From Bryobacterales bacterium (GTDB taxonomy: Bacteria; Acidobacteriota; Terriglobia; Bryobacterales; UBA6623), in the NCBI GenBank assembly GCA_028819235.1, contig JAPPMC010000270.1, forward strand, positions 62,001-126,000: a stretch of 64,000 bases of DNA, given 5' to 3'. Below, in pieces: positions 16,239 through 26,391 of this stretch. Every line of letters begins with the position of its first letter. Within the stretch, counting starts at the first letter, position 1. Below the pieces are notes generated by a model. The model made no database searches. It saw only the letters and a list, made by a program, of their open reading frames with translations, and was not told the DNA's origin. The position numbers were made by a program, and so were the translations under genes.

Positions 16239-18121
16239 GCCGAGCCGCCGCCCCGGGCTGCTGACGGGCGCGACGCCGCACATGTCGAGATGTCGGGGCA
16301 CGGCCTGATCCAATATTAGCAAAGCCGTCTGGTTGGACGTGTGGCATCCCAACAAGGGACGGACTCCTTCGACCACATCCGGCCTTCCCACCGAATACCC
16401 GAATAGTTTCCGGGCGTTTGGTCGGGTTCTAGAGTCCAGCGTTCGAATCACTCCAAACGTGTCACAGACTGGAGTTTCAGGGGTTACGCACACATCGGAT
16501 ATTCGTCACTCCTTCCCGTTCTTGATTGGCCTCGAGACTTCACAAGTCAATCGCAATGTTTGGTTCGGGCGTGGTCTGCTCCAAGACTTTGAAACTGCGG
16601 CGCTTAGGGTTTTGGTGAATGACTTTCGTCCGATTGCTAACGGACTCTCACTCGATCAAGGACCCCTAGCAATACTAGCGTACCTTGATGTCTCTTCGCA
16701 CAACCTACTCGTCTGTCGTCTTCTTTCCATTCATTTCTCAACCAATGAAGTCACGGAGGATTTCACGGGAAATCTGTATTCTATATCGCCTAGGTTTATC
16801 TAGAATACAATCCCAGAAATGGAAATCATTGTGGTCAGTTAGTAGTCTCAGTTGGCATCAATGAGAACGTTAGAAACAAGCAAGCAAAGCAAGTAGTCTA
16901 CTCTATTTCGCCGAATCCGGTCAAAGGAGTTCGCCGACATTCCTCGGACTTGTGCTCAGAACATTGCCGGCCTTTGTCGCGAAGAGTGCTTGTGTGTATA
17001 GTATTCAAAGACTGAATACGAAGAGTTTATTCCCAGTCCTATGCCGACGAATGGCGTGGCAACTAGGTCCACCCGACGAGGACCGACGTTACGCACACTA
17101 CTGTTTACACTCAGATCAGGGGAGCACACTCTACGCCAGATGCGCGAGCAGGCTCGGGCTTCGAATTCCGAGGGACGCAGTCATCCTCCGTGGTGAGTAA
17201 GCGGTCGTGACCCAGCAGCGTACCAACATCCCGGATATGCACCCCGACCGTCAACAGTCCCACGGCGAGCATGTCCCTGAGGCACTGGGGTAGAACATCT
17301 CAACTCCAGCCTTAGACGCTAATCGCTGCAGCTGTGACGGCCAGTAGCCAGCTGCGCGAGTCCGTCGTGAGTCTCCGCTCCAGAATCAACAGGGCTTACG
17401 ATGCTGGGCAGCACACGCGGGGCGTTGATCACCTAGGGCGGTAGTGACGCAGTGACCGCTTGGCCTTTCTTCACGCTGCGTCGCACTATGAGCCCATCGG
17501 TTCTCAGGACGTCGTGAAGCCAGCGTAGTGGCATCTTGGAACGGTGAGGCTCGATCAGCGCATCAGCAAAATCAAGGCGCGTTCCGCGGCATGGACTCGT
17601 CATGACCTGCAGCAGACGGCACCTCTCCTTCCATATGAGAGGCAGGGCCTGCCTGCCTGCGGTCCGCTCTCTGGGTTTGAACTCATCGAGTGAGTCATCT
17701 CTGAACGCAGCTCTCGTTCTTGGACCAGTTCAGGAGGGCGCGAAACAGTGAAGTTCGCGCACAGCAACTAACGCTTGTCGTGGTTGCCTGCAGCAGTGCG
17801 GACGCTGGGGCCTCGACCGACCGCGTTTCGTTTCGAGTGGACCTGACTGTCTGGCGTATCCAGAGGGCCGCCTGAGGGCAGTGTCCCGCCAGTGTGGCAG
17901 GGTTCGGGGCCTGCCTGGAGGCCGTCGAGGTGATCATCTCTCAAGAGACGGGTCGTCTGCAACGGCGAATCGTCGAGCCAGGCCGGGCAACGAGTAGGCG
18001 AACGACCGCAAGCTGGCTCGCATAGGCCACATCTGGCGCCAGCCTGGCTGAGATCCTGCCCTTCAACCCAAAGAAGCCCTGCGGAACGTTCTGAAGCGGA
18101 ACTCTCGGCCCAATCCGGATG
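16239..18121. other. Lower-GC, gene-poor stretch
   Basis: About 1.9 kb carry no gene that I recognise. Hand counts give 26/60 G+C at 16681-16740 and 23/60 at 16801-16860, far below the flanking operons. The 156-codon ORF at 16333-16803 resembles nothing known to me. On the minus strand, 17433-17729 is open for 98 codons without a good start (LIWKERCRLLQVMTSPCR is part of it) and may be a broken gene. An 11-base repeat, GTTACGCACAC, occurs at 16483 and 17088. The stretch looks like decayed or acquired DNA. Confidence 0.45.
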
Positions 18122-18127
18122 TATACT
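18098..18127 (+). promoter_or_regulatory. Possible promoter of the Oar-like receptor
   Basis: TATACT at 18122-18127 is a good -10 box, about 55 bases before the receptor ATG. The matching -35 region has GGAACT (18098-18103) at 18 bases, which resembles an ECF-sigma -35 element more than TTGACA. The call rests on pattern alone. Confidence 0.3.
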
Positions 18128-18182
18128 GACGGCGCTGGGAGTGGACTGTGGCCGGGTCCCGGCAGAAACGGGAGAGCAGACC

Positions 18183-21100
18183 ATGAACGCACCACTTAGG
18201 CAAGCGATCCGCTTCGCGACAGCGCTGATCCTTCTGGGGTCCCTCTGTTGGGCTCAAACGGACGCCGAACTCGGTGGTACAGTGACCGATTCCACGGCTG
18301 CCGTCATTCCCGATGTGGAGATTACCGTCACTCATCTCGACACGGGTGTCGAGCGGACGACCACATCCAATGAACAGGGCTACTTTGTGGTTCCCCTGCT
18401 GCAACCGGGAGACTACCGAATCAACCTGGTGAAGGACGGTTTTCGACCAATCACCCAAACCGGAATCACGCTGTACGCCGGCTTGCCGGCCCGGATCAAC
18501 TTCACGATGGACATCGGTGCTGTGACCGAAGAAGTCACGGTTACAGCCGCGGCACCTCTCCTAGAGACGGCTACGCCAGCCCAGGGCCAGGTAATCGACA
18601 ACCAGAAGATCGTAGATCTTCCACTCAATGGCAGAGACTACATCCAGCTGGCGCTGCTCTCTGCTGGTGCCGGCGCTGTTCCATTTGGCCGGTTCAACAC
18701 CTTCAGTGCCAGCGGCATGCGGGCCAATCAGAACAATTTCATGCTGGATGGCGTTGACAACAACAGCATGCAGCGAGCGGGACAGGCGCGCCGCGCGGAG
18801 GTCATCAAACCCTCGATCGATGCCATTCAGGAATTCAAGCTCTCCACAAACTCGTATTCGGCAGAATTTGGCCGAGGCGGTGGAGCAATCGTCAACGTAA
18901 GCCTGAAGTCAGGAACGAATCGACTGCACGGGAGCATTTTCGAGTTCCTACGGAACGAGAAACTGGACGCAAAGAACTTCTTCGATCCTCCCGACCGGCC
19001 CAGACCGCCTTTCAAGCGCAATCAGTATGGATTTGCGATAGGAGGCCCGATAGTCAAGGACAAGACGTTCTTCTTCGGCGACTACGAGGGGACACGCATC
19101 CGCGAGTCCCGAACCGTCAATAACACGATCCCGACTCCAATGCAACTTCAAGGAGACTTTAGCGAGCTGCTTCCGGGGACAAGAGTCTACGACCCGTCCA
19201 CGTATGATGCAACAACAAATCTCCGCCAGCCGTTCCCAGATAACCGGATTCCTGCTACAAGCTTCGATCCGATTGGAGCCATGGTGTTAAATCTCTATCC
19301 GACTCCGAATAAAGCCGGCTTGACACGCAATTTTCTATTCAATCCCCCACAACCGGAGGATCTGGATCGCTGGGACGCCAAAATCGACCACAACCTAAGT
19401 GCCAGCGACCGTTTCTTCGTTCGATACAGCCTATCCAGCAACCACGTAGGATCGACTCCCAATCTGCCAGAACCAGCGTGGGGTGGCGGGCAGAGGGCGA
19501 CGCCGTTTGATCACGATGGCCAAAACGTGGTTGTGAATTACAACCGCGTTTTCTCGCCTTCATTCATCATGGAAATGAAGGGGGCTTGGAATAAGCTGTT
19601 CACCTTGAGGTCCTCGCCCATTGACGTGAATTACAATGAACAACTCGGATTGAAAGGTGTAGAACTTGCCGACCCTGGGATGGCTCAATTCACCGTTCAA
19701 GGCCTCCAACTCATCGGACTCGGTTCATGGATTCCGAACAAGTCTGGGAGTCAGAATCGACAATGGATCACAAATTTCACGTGGATTAGAGGAGATCATA
19801 CGCTAAAGTTCGGAATCAACTTCAGCTGGCTTCAGCATTTTCTCAACAATTCGCAAAATGCTCACGGCGTATTCACGTTCGACGGCGGCTACACGAGGAA
19901 CTCGGACACACTCAAAGAAGGCTCTTCCGCGGCTGACCTGCTTCTCGGTACGACGACACGGGCACAGGTTTCTACTTGGGTGTGGGAGAATATGAGGCGA
20001 CCCTACTACGACGCCTATTTTCAGGACGAATGGCGAGTCTCCCCTAGGCTGACCTTGAATCTCGGCCTGCGTTACGAATTGCACCCACCTTGGGTGGACC
20101 GGATGAATAACGGAGCAAACCTCGATTTCTCTGACCGCGCCAACCCCCGTATTGTCCTGATGCAGGACGGTACGCGGTTCAGCCGGGCTCTGGTCAGTAC
20201 GGACGGGAACAACTTTGCACCGCGACTTGGCATCGTTTACCGCCTGAAGGAGAAGACGGTCCTGCGAACCGGTTACGGGATCTTCTACGGCAACACAAAC
20301 TGGAAGAACGTCCTGGCCACGTTTCCACCGTACTTTTACCGTGCAACGGTGCAGACCGACCGAGTGCAGAACACCTTGCAGCTGAGCAAAGGCCTAGCGT
20401 CGGACCTGATCAGCCCGCAGAATGCGCGGAACATCGGTTTCGGACCCATCGACATGGATCTGCCAATGCCCTACACGCAGCAGTGGAACTTCGCCATCCA
20501 GCACGAGCTACCGGCCCAAACCTTGTTTGAAGTCGGTTACGTAGGGTCTGCATCGAATCGGCTCTCGAGGGCATACGACATTAACGTCCCGCTCCCGGGA
20601 CCGGGTGCGGTGAACGGACGGCGCCCGATTCGATCACTGGTGGTACCCCCGGATGACGTCACGATAGGGCCAATTGCGGGTCTGAACTACTTCGAACGGA
20701 CTGCGAATGCCAACTATCACGCCGTTCAGACGCGGCTGGAGAAGCGGCTGACGCATGGAGTGAGCATGCTTTCCAGTTACACTTGGTCGAAGAACATCAG
20801 TGACGGGCGCGGAGCCGGAGGGGTGGGCGGAACATCAAGCTTGACCGCCCAGAATCCCCACTTGCTCAGTGCGGAGCGTGCTCTCAGCGACGAGCACTTC
20901 GCCCATCGGTTTGTCGCAAGCCCGATCTACCAGTTGCCGATTGGACGCGGCAAGAGGTTCTTGACGGATTCCCCCTCAGCAGTAAACGCCCTGCTTGGAG
21001 GTTGGACCCTGGCGAGCATCGTCACCTTGTCTAGCGGTGGCCGAGCGAACCTCAGTGTCCGAGGCAATCCTGCCAACACTGGTACGGCGAATCGGCCCAA

Positions 21101-21434
21101 CTGGCTGCGCGAGTGGCGGTTAGGCTCCGGCACCCGGTCCCTTGACCGATGGTTCGACACCTCAGCATTCGAAAGAAACGCACCGTACACATACGGCAAC
21201 GCTGCCCGCAATCTGATCGAGGCGCCAGGTCTGGTCAACCTAGACTTGGCCATTTATAAGGCCTTTTCGATTCAGGAAGGCCTTACCGTGCAGTTCCGGG
21301 CCGAAGCGTTCAACGTATCGAACACCCCTGCCTTCGCTCGGCCCAACACTCAGGTGGGCAATCGAAACTTCGGTCAGATCGCCGGTGCAGGGAGGCCTCG
21401 CAACTTGCAGTTCGGACTGAAGATCATCTTCTGA
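18183..21434 (+). CDS. Oar-like TonB-dependent outer-membrane receptor
   Basis: The 1083-residue protein is typical of the very large acidobacterial TonB-dependent receptors. The ATG at 18183 is preceded by GGGAGAG and followed by a signal peptide ending near CWAQ. A carboxypeptidase-regulatory-like domain (about 27-115) has GTVTDSTAAVIPDVEITV and FVVPLLQPGDYRI. A plug region (about 125-240) has LPLNGRDYIQLALLSAG and NNFMLDGVDNN, then FKLSTNSYSAEFGRGGGAIVN. The rest is beta-barrel, ending in the aromatic-type strand LQFGLKIIF. Such proteins import large substrates, often glycans, but the ligand is unknown. Codon use is visibly less GC-rich than in the suf operon (25/60 G+C at 19741-19800). 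A sulfatase gene converges from downstream. Confidence 0.93.
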   Translation: MNAPLRQAIRFATALILLGSLCWAQTDAELGGTVTDSTAAVIPDVEITVTHLDTGVERTTTSNEQGYFVVPLLQPGDYRINLVKDGFRPITQTGITLYAGLPARINFTMDIGAVTEEVTVTAAAPLLETATPAQGQVIDNQKIVDLPLNGRDYIQLALLSAGAGAVPFGRFNTFSASGMRANQNNFMLDGVDNNSMQRAGQARRAEVIKPSIDAIQEFKLSTNSYSAEFGRGGGAIVNVSLKSGTNRLHGSIFEFLRNEKLDAKNFFDPPDRPRPPFKRNQYGFAIGGPIVKDKTFFFGDYEGTRIRESRTVNNTIPTPMQLQGDFSELLPGTRVYDPSTYDATTNLRQPFPDNRIPATSFDPIGAMVLNLYPTPNKAGLTRNFLFNPPQPEDLDRWDAKIDHNLSASDRFFVRYSLSSNHVGSTPNLPEPAWGGGQRATPFDHDGQNVVVNYNRVFSPSFIMEMKGAWNKLFTLRSSPIDVNYNEQLGLKGVELADPGMAQFTVQGLQLIGLGSWIPNKSGSQNRQWITNFTWIRGDHTLKFGINFSWLQHFLNNSQNAHGVFTFDGGYTRNSDTLKEGSSAADLLLGTTTRAQVSTWVWENMRRPYYDAYFQDEWRVSPRLTLNLGLRYELHPPWVDRMNNGANLDFSDRANPRIVLMQDGTRFSRALVSTDGNNFAPRLGIVYRLKEKTVLRTGYGIFYGNTNWKNVLATFPPYFYRATVQTDRVQNTLQLSKGLASDLISPQNARNIGFGPIDMDLPMPYTQQWNFAIQHELPAQTLFEVGYVGSASNRLSRAYDINVPLPGPGAVNGRRPIRSLVVPPDDVTIGPIAGLNYFERTANANYHAVQTRLEKRLTHGVSMLSSYTWSKNISDGRGAGGVGGTSSLTAQNPHLLSAERALSDEHFAHRFVASPIYQLPIGRGKRFLTDSPSAVNALLGGWTLASIVTLSSGGRANLSVRGNPANTGTANRPNWLREWRLGSGTRSLDRWFDTSAFERNAPYTYGNAARNLIEAPGLVNLDLAIYKAFSIQEGLTVQFRAEAFNVSNTPAFARPNTQVGNRNFGQIAGAGRPRNLQFGLKIIF

Positions 21435-21505
21435 CGCCGTGTAGGCATCGCGTCGGACTGCTCGGTCAAGGTCCATTCGGCCAATCCGCTTGAGGGCTAG
21501 GGCCG

Positions 21506-21537
21506 GGAAGGAGCGGTCGTAGCCGACCGCTCCTTCC
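21506..21537. terminator. Strong hairpin between convergent genes
   Basis: A perfect 14-base stem, beginning GGAAGGAGCGG, flanks the four-base loop TAGC. It lies 71 bases after the receptor stop and about 130 bases after the sulfatase stop on the other strand, so it can end transcription from both sides. There is no T-run, so a simple intrinsic terminator is not certain. Confidence 0.6.
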
Positions 21538-21666
21538 GAACAGATATTCCAACCGCATGGGACCTCATGGGAGCCCCGGCTTGGTTGGAGTCACAAATGC
21601 GTACTTGCAGATGCCATAGTACGGCCAACGCTGAAACTGTCATTCTCGACAAATGAGTCCTGCCAT

Positions 21667-23280
21667 TTACTGCAGTGGGATGACCGGTTCGAATCGCTGT
21701 CCGGCTTGAATCGGATACGCCGCCTCCATGGACTTGAGTTCCTCGACCATGCCCTGCATCATGTTCACTAGCAGTTCGGGGTTCTCCGACGCGAGGTTCC
21801 GCGACTCGCTCGGATCCTTTGCCAAATCGAACAGGGCATACCGCTTATCACCTTCGGCAAGATACTCGTAACGTACCTTCCTATCACCCTCGCGCCATGT
21901 GGTGAAGAAATGACTCTCTCCTCGCCGTGGGTGGGGATAGTGATTCAGGAACACGTTCCGATGATTCGGATCCGACCGTCCAGTCAGTATTCTCGTCAAA
22001 TTCTGTCCATCAACCGGGTGCCCTGCAGGGACAGGCACCTTGACCAAGTCCAGAACTGTCGGGAAGAGATCGTAGCAGACTCCAACCTCCTGACGAATGC
22101 TACCAGCTGGAATCACCAATTTCTTCTGCCACTGGTTGGTCGTATCGGGTTTGCCCCAAGCGGTGATGAATGGAACCCGCACGCCACCTTCCCACTTGCT
22201 GCCCTTCCGACCTCTCAGGGGCGCGCTGGAGGAAATGTCGTCAGTACCCGCCAGCGGAGCATCACCTCCGTTGTCTCCAAGGAAAATGATCAGAGTGTTC
22301 TCCGCGATACCCTTTGCGTCAAGGTAATCCATTAGGTCTCCCAAGGATTTGTCGATGCCTTCAACGAGAGTCGCGTAGTTCTGCGCAAGATCACTCTTCA
22401 CTCGGCTCCTATAGTGCGCCGCAAAACGAGCATCGGAATTAAACGGTGAGTGCACAGCATAGTGGGACATGTATAGAAAGAATGGCTTCTCCTCTTCCAA
22501 TGCATCATCCAATTCACTCATCGCCTCAAGCGTCAGGGCCTCGGTCAGAAACGTATCTGTGCCGTGGTACTTGTCTAGATCTGGAACGGGGCGCGCCAGC
22601 GGCTTTGTAGAACCTTTCCCATAATCGGCCTGACCATGGTAAGAGCCCGGCGCTCCGATGGCGGAACCTGCAACATTCACGTCAAACCCGAGGTGCCGCG
22701 GGTCAGCGCCTTCGTGTTCAAAGGGAGCGAAATGCGCTTTTCCGACGTGGATGGTCACGTATCCAACTTGTCTCAACAGCACTGGCAGCGTGATATCACG
22801 GCTCCTCAGACCTGCCCAATTCCACTCCGGTGGGCCGCGTTGCGACACTGCTAGGGGGAATGCATCGTTATCCAATGTTCGGTTGTCCTGCCAAGGATTG
22901 ATGTAGTCGGTAGTTCGGTGGCGCGCCGCGTTCTGACCCGTCATGATCGAGATGCGCGTCGGCGAACAGACGTTGTGCGCATAGAAATTAGCGAATCGGG
23001 TGCCCACCGCGGCAAGCCGTTCCATATTTGGAGTGCGATACCAGTCATTGAGCGAATGGCGCTGAGGATTGCCGTCTTCATCGGTGAGCATAGGAACCGA
23101 AGTGTCCATCAGCCCCATGTCGTCGACCAGAAATATGATGATGTTGGGCTTGCCTGCAAGCGCAGAGTCCCCTTGATCACGGGACGAGGTAGTGTCAACC
23201 CGCTCCACGCCGCATGCAGTGATCGTGAACAAGAGCGCCGCCAAGACGTGCTTTCGAGTGGCTGATGAACTCTTGATCAC
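21667..23280 (-). CDS. Sulfatase, Cys-type, lipoprotein
   Basis: The 537-residue protein is a type I sulfatase of the alkaline phosphatase superfamily, which removes sulfate esters. The N-terminus ends in a lipobox-like FTITACG, suggesting a lipid-anchored envelope protein. The metal-binding start NIIIFLVDDMG precedes the active-site motif CSPTR in NVCSPTRISIMTGQ; its Cys would be converted to formylglycine by FGE. FLGDNGG and GRKGSKWEGGVRVPFI are further family markers. The substrate cannot be deduced; SulfAtlas family assignment would need a search. G+C is low (27/60 at 22441-22500), like the receptor that converges on it. The FGE gene lies 5 kb away. Confidence 0.93.
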   Translation of the reverse strand: MIKSSSATRKHVLAALLFTITACGVERVDTTSSRDQGDSALAGKPNIIIFLVDDMGLMDTSVPMLTDEDGNPQRHSLNDWYRTPNMERLAAVGTRFANFYAHNVCSPTRISIMTGQNAARHRTTDYINPWQDNRTLDNDAFPLAVSQRGPPEWNWAGLRSRDITLPVLLRQVGYVTIHVGKAHFAPFEHEGADPRHLGFDVNVAGSAIGAPGSYHGQADYGKGSTKPLARPVPDLDKYHGTDTFLTEALTLEAMSELDDALEEEKPFFLYMSHYAVHSPFNSDARFAAHYRSRVKSDLAQNYATLVEGIDKSLGDLMDYLDAKGIAENTLIIFLGDNGGDAPLAGTDDISSSAPLRGRKGSKWEGGVRVPFITAWGKPDTTNQWQKKLVIPAGSIRQEVGVCYDLFPTVLDLVKVPVPAGHPVDGQNLTRILTGRSDPNHRNVFLNHYPHPRRGESHFFTTWREGDRKVRYEYLAEGDKRYALFDLAKDPSESRNLASENPELLVNMMQGMVEELKSMEAAYPIQAGQRFEPVIPLQ

Positions 23281-23304
23281 TGCTCGCTTTCCGTCTGCGA
23301 TCTG

Positions 23305-23943
23305 TCAAGTGGGCAACTGCTTGAATACACTGTACATCCCTGCTGTCGTCTTGACTGGCTTGTAGCCCTTCACAGCGACTCTATCGCGCATAATTCGGTT
23401 GGGCGTGAAGAATTTTCGAGCACCGCCGCGGCAGTCGCCGGGTGGTTGTGGGTGAACCGGGGGCTTGGCTCCCGATGCTCGGCTGCCTCGCCTCAGATTG
23501 GCAGCCGCGTTATCGCGGTCTAAGGCGAGTCGGGCCGTGGTCGCACCTGATTGCACGTGGTTGGCAAAGGCTTTGGGCAGTTTGTCAACGGCTCCCCACA
23601 GGGCCCGCAGGTAGCCCCTCTCCAGTAGGTTCGCTGCCAGCGCTGCTTGCGCAGGCTGGTCTTGCATGTCGCGGCCCAGGTTGGCGTGCCCCAGACGTCG
23701 GCGCAGCTTGCGCTTGGCGCTGGCGAGGCGGTGCTCAGCCGGGTTGTTGATGCGCGGCACACCCCGCAGCGCGTCGTTGCGCAGGCGCAGCGTTTGGCGC
23801 AGCTCGGCGAAGGCCGATTGGCTGGACTCAAGGCGGTCCTCCAGCGCGGCCAAGCGAAGTGCGCGCTCCTGCAGGGGCTTGACACCCAAGTGGCCTAGCC
23901 GCACATGCTTGCGCTGAGCTGTGCCAATTGCCGGATCGCCCAC
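23305..23943 (-). CDS. Unrecognised ORF, possible mobile-element fragment
   Basis: This 212-codon ORF is doubtful. Codons from about 23900 down to 23500 give a helical, Arg/Leu/Ala-rich sequence (LAALEDRLESSQSAFAELRQTLRLRNDALRG in part, followed by INNPAEHRLASAKRKLRRRLG) that could form a coiled coil. The last 50 residues look non-coding. I do not recognise the family. The composition and the coiled-coil pattern resemble parts of some large transposases, but no transposase catalytic motif or inverted repeat is visible. It lies between the sulfatase (minus) and the MscS gene (plus). The rest of 23281-24381 holds nothing that I can identify. Confidence 0.25.
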   Translation of the reverse strand: MGDPAIGTAQRKHVRLGHLGVKPLQERALRLAALEDRLESSQSAFAELRQTLRLRNDALRGVPRINNPAEHRLASAKRKLRRRLGHANLGRDMQDQPAQAALAANLLERGYLRALWGAVDKLPKAFANHVQSGATTARLALDRDNAAANLRRGSRASGAKPPVHPQPPGDCRGGARKFFTPNRIMRDRVAVKGYKPVKTTAGMYSVFKQLPT

Positions 23944-24381
23944 TCAGCCCATTCGACTCCGTGAAGCGAGGACCATTTCCCTGACCTCCCAGGCCCCCCC
24001 GGACTGAATGCTCACCACCTATCGATCTGCAACGGGCAACGGGTTCGGCAAGGCCCCTGTCTTCCCGGCCTCTGTCAGCACGTTCCTCTGTGCCATCCTC
24101 TTCCCGAGATTCGGCTAAGCTGTGGAACACGAGCGCGAGGCTGACTGGCTTTCGGAGCTTGTCGACTTGAGACGTCTCCCGATCAGGAGGCCTGGTGACC
24201 GCGGGCATTTCAGTGGATGGGGTGGTGGAATAAGGCCGCGTCGAGGTTCTCCGGAGCCACCGGGCCGTGGACGACTTCATGTTCATGCACGCGGTGGAGG
24301 AGATTGTGATCGACGGATGCCATTGAACGTGGCAACTCCCCGACTGGCCAGCATCGGCGGGGACCCTAGGGAGGGATTGAT

Positions 24382-25518
24382 TTGAACACTGTGGGGCGTG
24401 GAGTGGATTTCTTGGCCGACGTACCCGGCTGGTCGATGATCATCGCGCTGCTGGTTGTCGGGGTGGTCGTCGGGTGGCTCTGCGAAAAGCTGTTCGCCCG
24501 CTGGGCCGGGCGGGCGCAGCCAAGACTCTTCAGGGGGTGGGGCGACACGCTGCTGGGTTCGGTCCACCGCATGCCGATCATCTGGTGCGCGGCAGCCGGC
24601 GTCTATCTGGGCGTGAGGGTTGCCGGATATGTGGACCCCTGGCGCGGTCTCGTCGGAACCGCAGTCAGTGTGACCTTCATCGTCACGCTCGTCGTGGTGG
24701 GGATGCGCCTCTCCACCGCCTTGATCAGCGGGTTCGCCAAACGCGCCGCAGGGCTCCAAGTCTCCACTACCTTGGTGCAGAACGTCGTTCGACTGCTCCT
24801 GCTAATCGTTGGGATTGCCCTCGTCCTTCAGAACTTGGGGATCGATGTCACGACAATTGTCGCCGCGCTCGGGATCTCGGGACTTGCTGTCGCGCTGGCC
24901 TTGCAGGACACCTTGGGCAACCTGTTCGCCGGAATGCAGATCATCATGTCCCGGCAGATCCGGCCCGACGATTACGTGACCCTGGCCACTGGAGAGGAAG
25001 GGACTGTCACCGATATTCAGGCGCGGAACACCACGATAGTAACGTTTCCCGAGCGCAACCGGGTACTGGTCCCCAACACCATAATGGCATCGACAGTCGT
25101 GACAAACTACAGTCTCCCCCACAGGCGGCTCTTCATTAGGCTTCCGGTTGGTGTCTCCTACGATTCGAATCTGGAGCAGGTAGAGGCGGTAACCCTCGAT
25201 GTCGCCAGAAGTGTCCTCCGCGATGTCGAGGGCGGACTAACGGACGAAGATCCGTTCGTCCGTTTCGAAGAGTTTTCCGACTTCAGTATCAACTTTCTCC
25301 TGCGTGTGCCGGTGAGTCAATTCACGGACCAGTTCGTGATTCGGCACGAGCTGGTGAAACGGCTTCACGAGCGCTACGGGACCGAGGGGATCGAAATCCC
25401 GTTCCCGATCCGGACGGTCTACATGCGACAGCGCAGTGTCAGGGGAAAACGGCAGGTCGGGCAGTTGGATGGGGCGAGCGCGGATGGAAAACTAAGCCGG
25501 CCTCAGCCGCCTTCGTGA
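24382..25518 (+). CDS. MscS-family mechanosensitive ion channel
   Basis: MscS channels open under membrane tension and protect cells from hypo-osmotic shock. The TTG at 24382 is supported by the strong ribosome-binding site GGGAGGGA seven bases upstream. The 378 residues have four hydrophobic segments (about 13-32, 58-78, 92-115, 135-160). The pore helix follows in TTIVAALGISGLAVALALQDTLGNLFAGMQIIMSRQIRPDDYV, with the small-residue pattern that lines the MscS pore. The beta domain has GTVTDIQARNTTIVTFPERNRVLVPN, matching the family well. A C-terminal cytoplasmic alpha/beta domain follows. The gene stands alone, with gene-poor spacers on both sides. Confidence 0.93.
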   Translation: MNTVGRGVDFLADVPGWSMIIALLVVGVVVGWLCEKLFARWAGRAQPRLFRGWGDTLLGSVHRMPIIWCAAAGVYLGVRVAGYVDPWRGLVGTAVSVTFIVTLVVVGMRLSTALISGFAKRAAGLQVSTTLVQNVVRLLLLIVGIALVLQNLGIDVTTIVAALGISGLAVALALQDTLGNLFAGMQIIMSRQIRPDDYVTLATGEEGTVTDIQARNTTIVTFPERNRVLVPNTIMASTVVTNYSLPHRRLFIRLPVGVSYDSNLEQVEAVTLDVARSVLRDVEGGLTDEDPFVRFEEFSDFSINFLLRVPVSQFTDQFVIRHELVKRLHERYGTEGIEIPFPIRTVYMRQRSVRGKRQVGQLDGASADGKLSRPQPPS

Positions 25519-26391
25519 TGTCAGAACCATTTGCCGAGACGTAAGCGTTGGCTTCCGCTTAGCTCTCGCTCAGCAGCCCGATCGCACACCGGTGTTTGAA
25601 ATCGAGGTGCTTCTTAGAGGCGAACGTTTGGGAACGCACGGTCGTCCCTGTGCCGATTCCCGGTTTCACAGGGTGAGGCGGAGTGTCGAACCTGCAATCA
25701 CCGTTACTTGGTCCAAGTGCCCCCGGCCGGCTTTGCGCGAGGTCATTGGATGGGGGCATCGACCGCCGAATCCCAAGCCCGCAGAGGCGTCCCGGTGCGG
25801 GTCGAATGCACTCCGGCCGTCCAGTCCCAAATTCTCGACCGGAAGCCATGTGGGATGGTCGCGATTTTTTTCAATGCCCTAGGCGGGTCCCAAATCCCCG
25901 CGCTCTAGATTGGCCATCCAAGCATGCCCCAAGCCAGGAGTGGCTGGCCGTGGTCGAGCTGCGGCGACTCCTCGATGATCTCAAATGCGACCCCGGCACA
26001 GCGAGACTCGTTGTCCACGCATTGTCCTCGTGCGCGGGGCCGGCACTCTCCACACATCCTCTTCGACGTCGGTCCGCGGCCAGATCCCGGATTTGCTGGC
26101 GCGTGAATTAGTCAACCCCCGGCTTGTCCATCGGCAGGGGCAGTAACGCACAAGCCTCGCCGCGAGCTTAGCGCGCTACTTGGGCCTCGCGGATTCGTGG
26201 AATCAGGCACAAACGAACCGACCCCACCCCCCGACACTGCCGGTCCTGTCGTTGATGGCTCCTATTGCTACCCCGTACGACACCGCCGGTGCGGGCCATG
26301 CCATGGCCGGCAAGGCGAAGACTGAACCATCACCTGTACTATGCAATTGGCCGGGCCCGGCCGTCCTGCGGCGTTCAGCCATTCTCAGAGC
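25519..26391. other. Gene-poor spacer
   Basis: About 870 bases between the MscS channel and the ADOP permease hold only short, overlapping ORFs in several frames without recognisable motifs or good starts. I see no tRNA, clear repeat or strong hairpin here. The promoter of the permease should lie near the right end, but no convincing -35/-10 pair was found. Confidence 0.4.

Noticed and set aside
16333-16803. 156-codon ORF in the low-GC stretch
   Set aside because: No family motif, no ribosome-binding site and an unconvincing residue pattern; AT-rich DNA that is stop-poor in one frame is not enough.
16483-17098. Repeated GTTACGCACAC as transposon ends
   Set aside because: Direct, only 11 bases long, 605 bases apart, and no transposase lies between the copies.
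23305-23943. Calling the 212-codon ORF a transposase
   Set aside because: A coiled-coil-like composition suggests it weakly, but there is no DDE or HUH motif and no inverted repeats; it was left as an unrecognised ORF.
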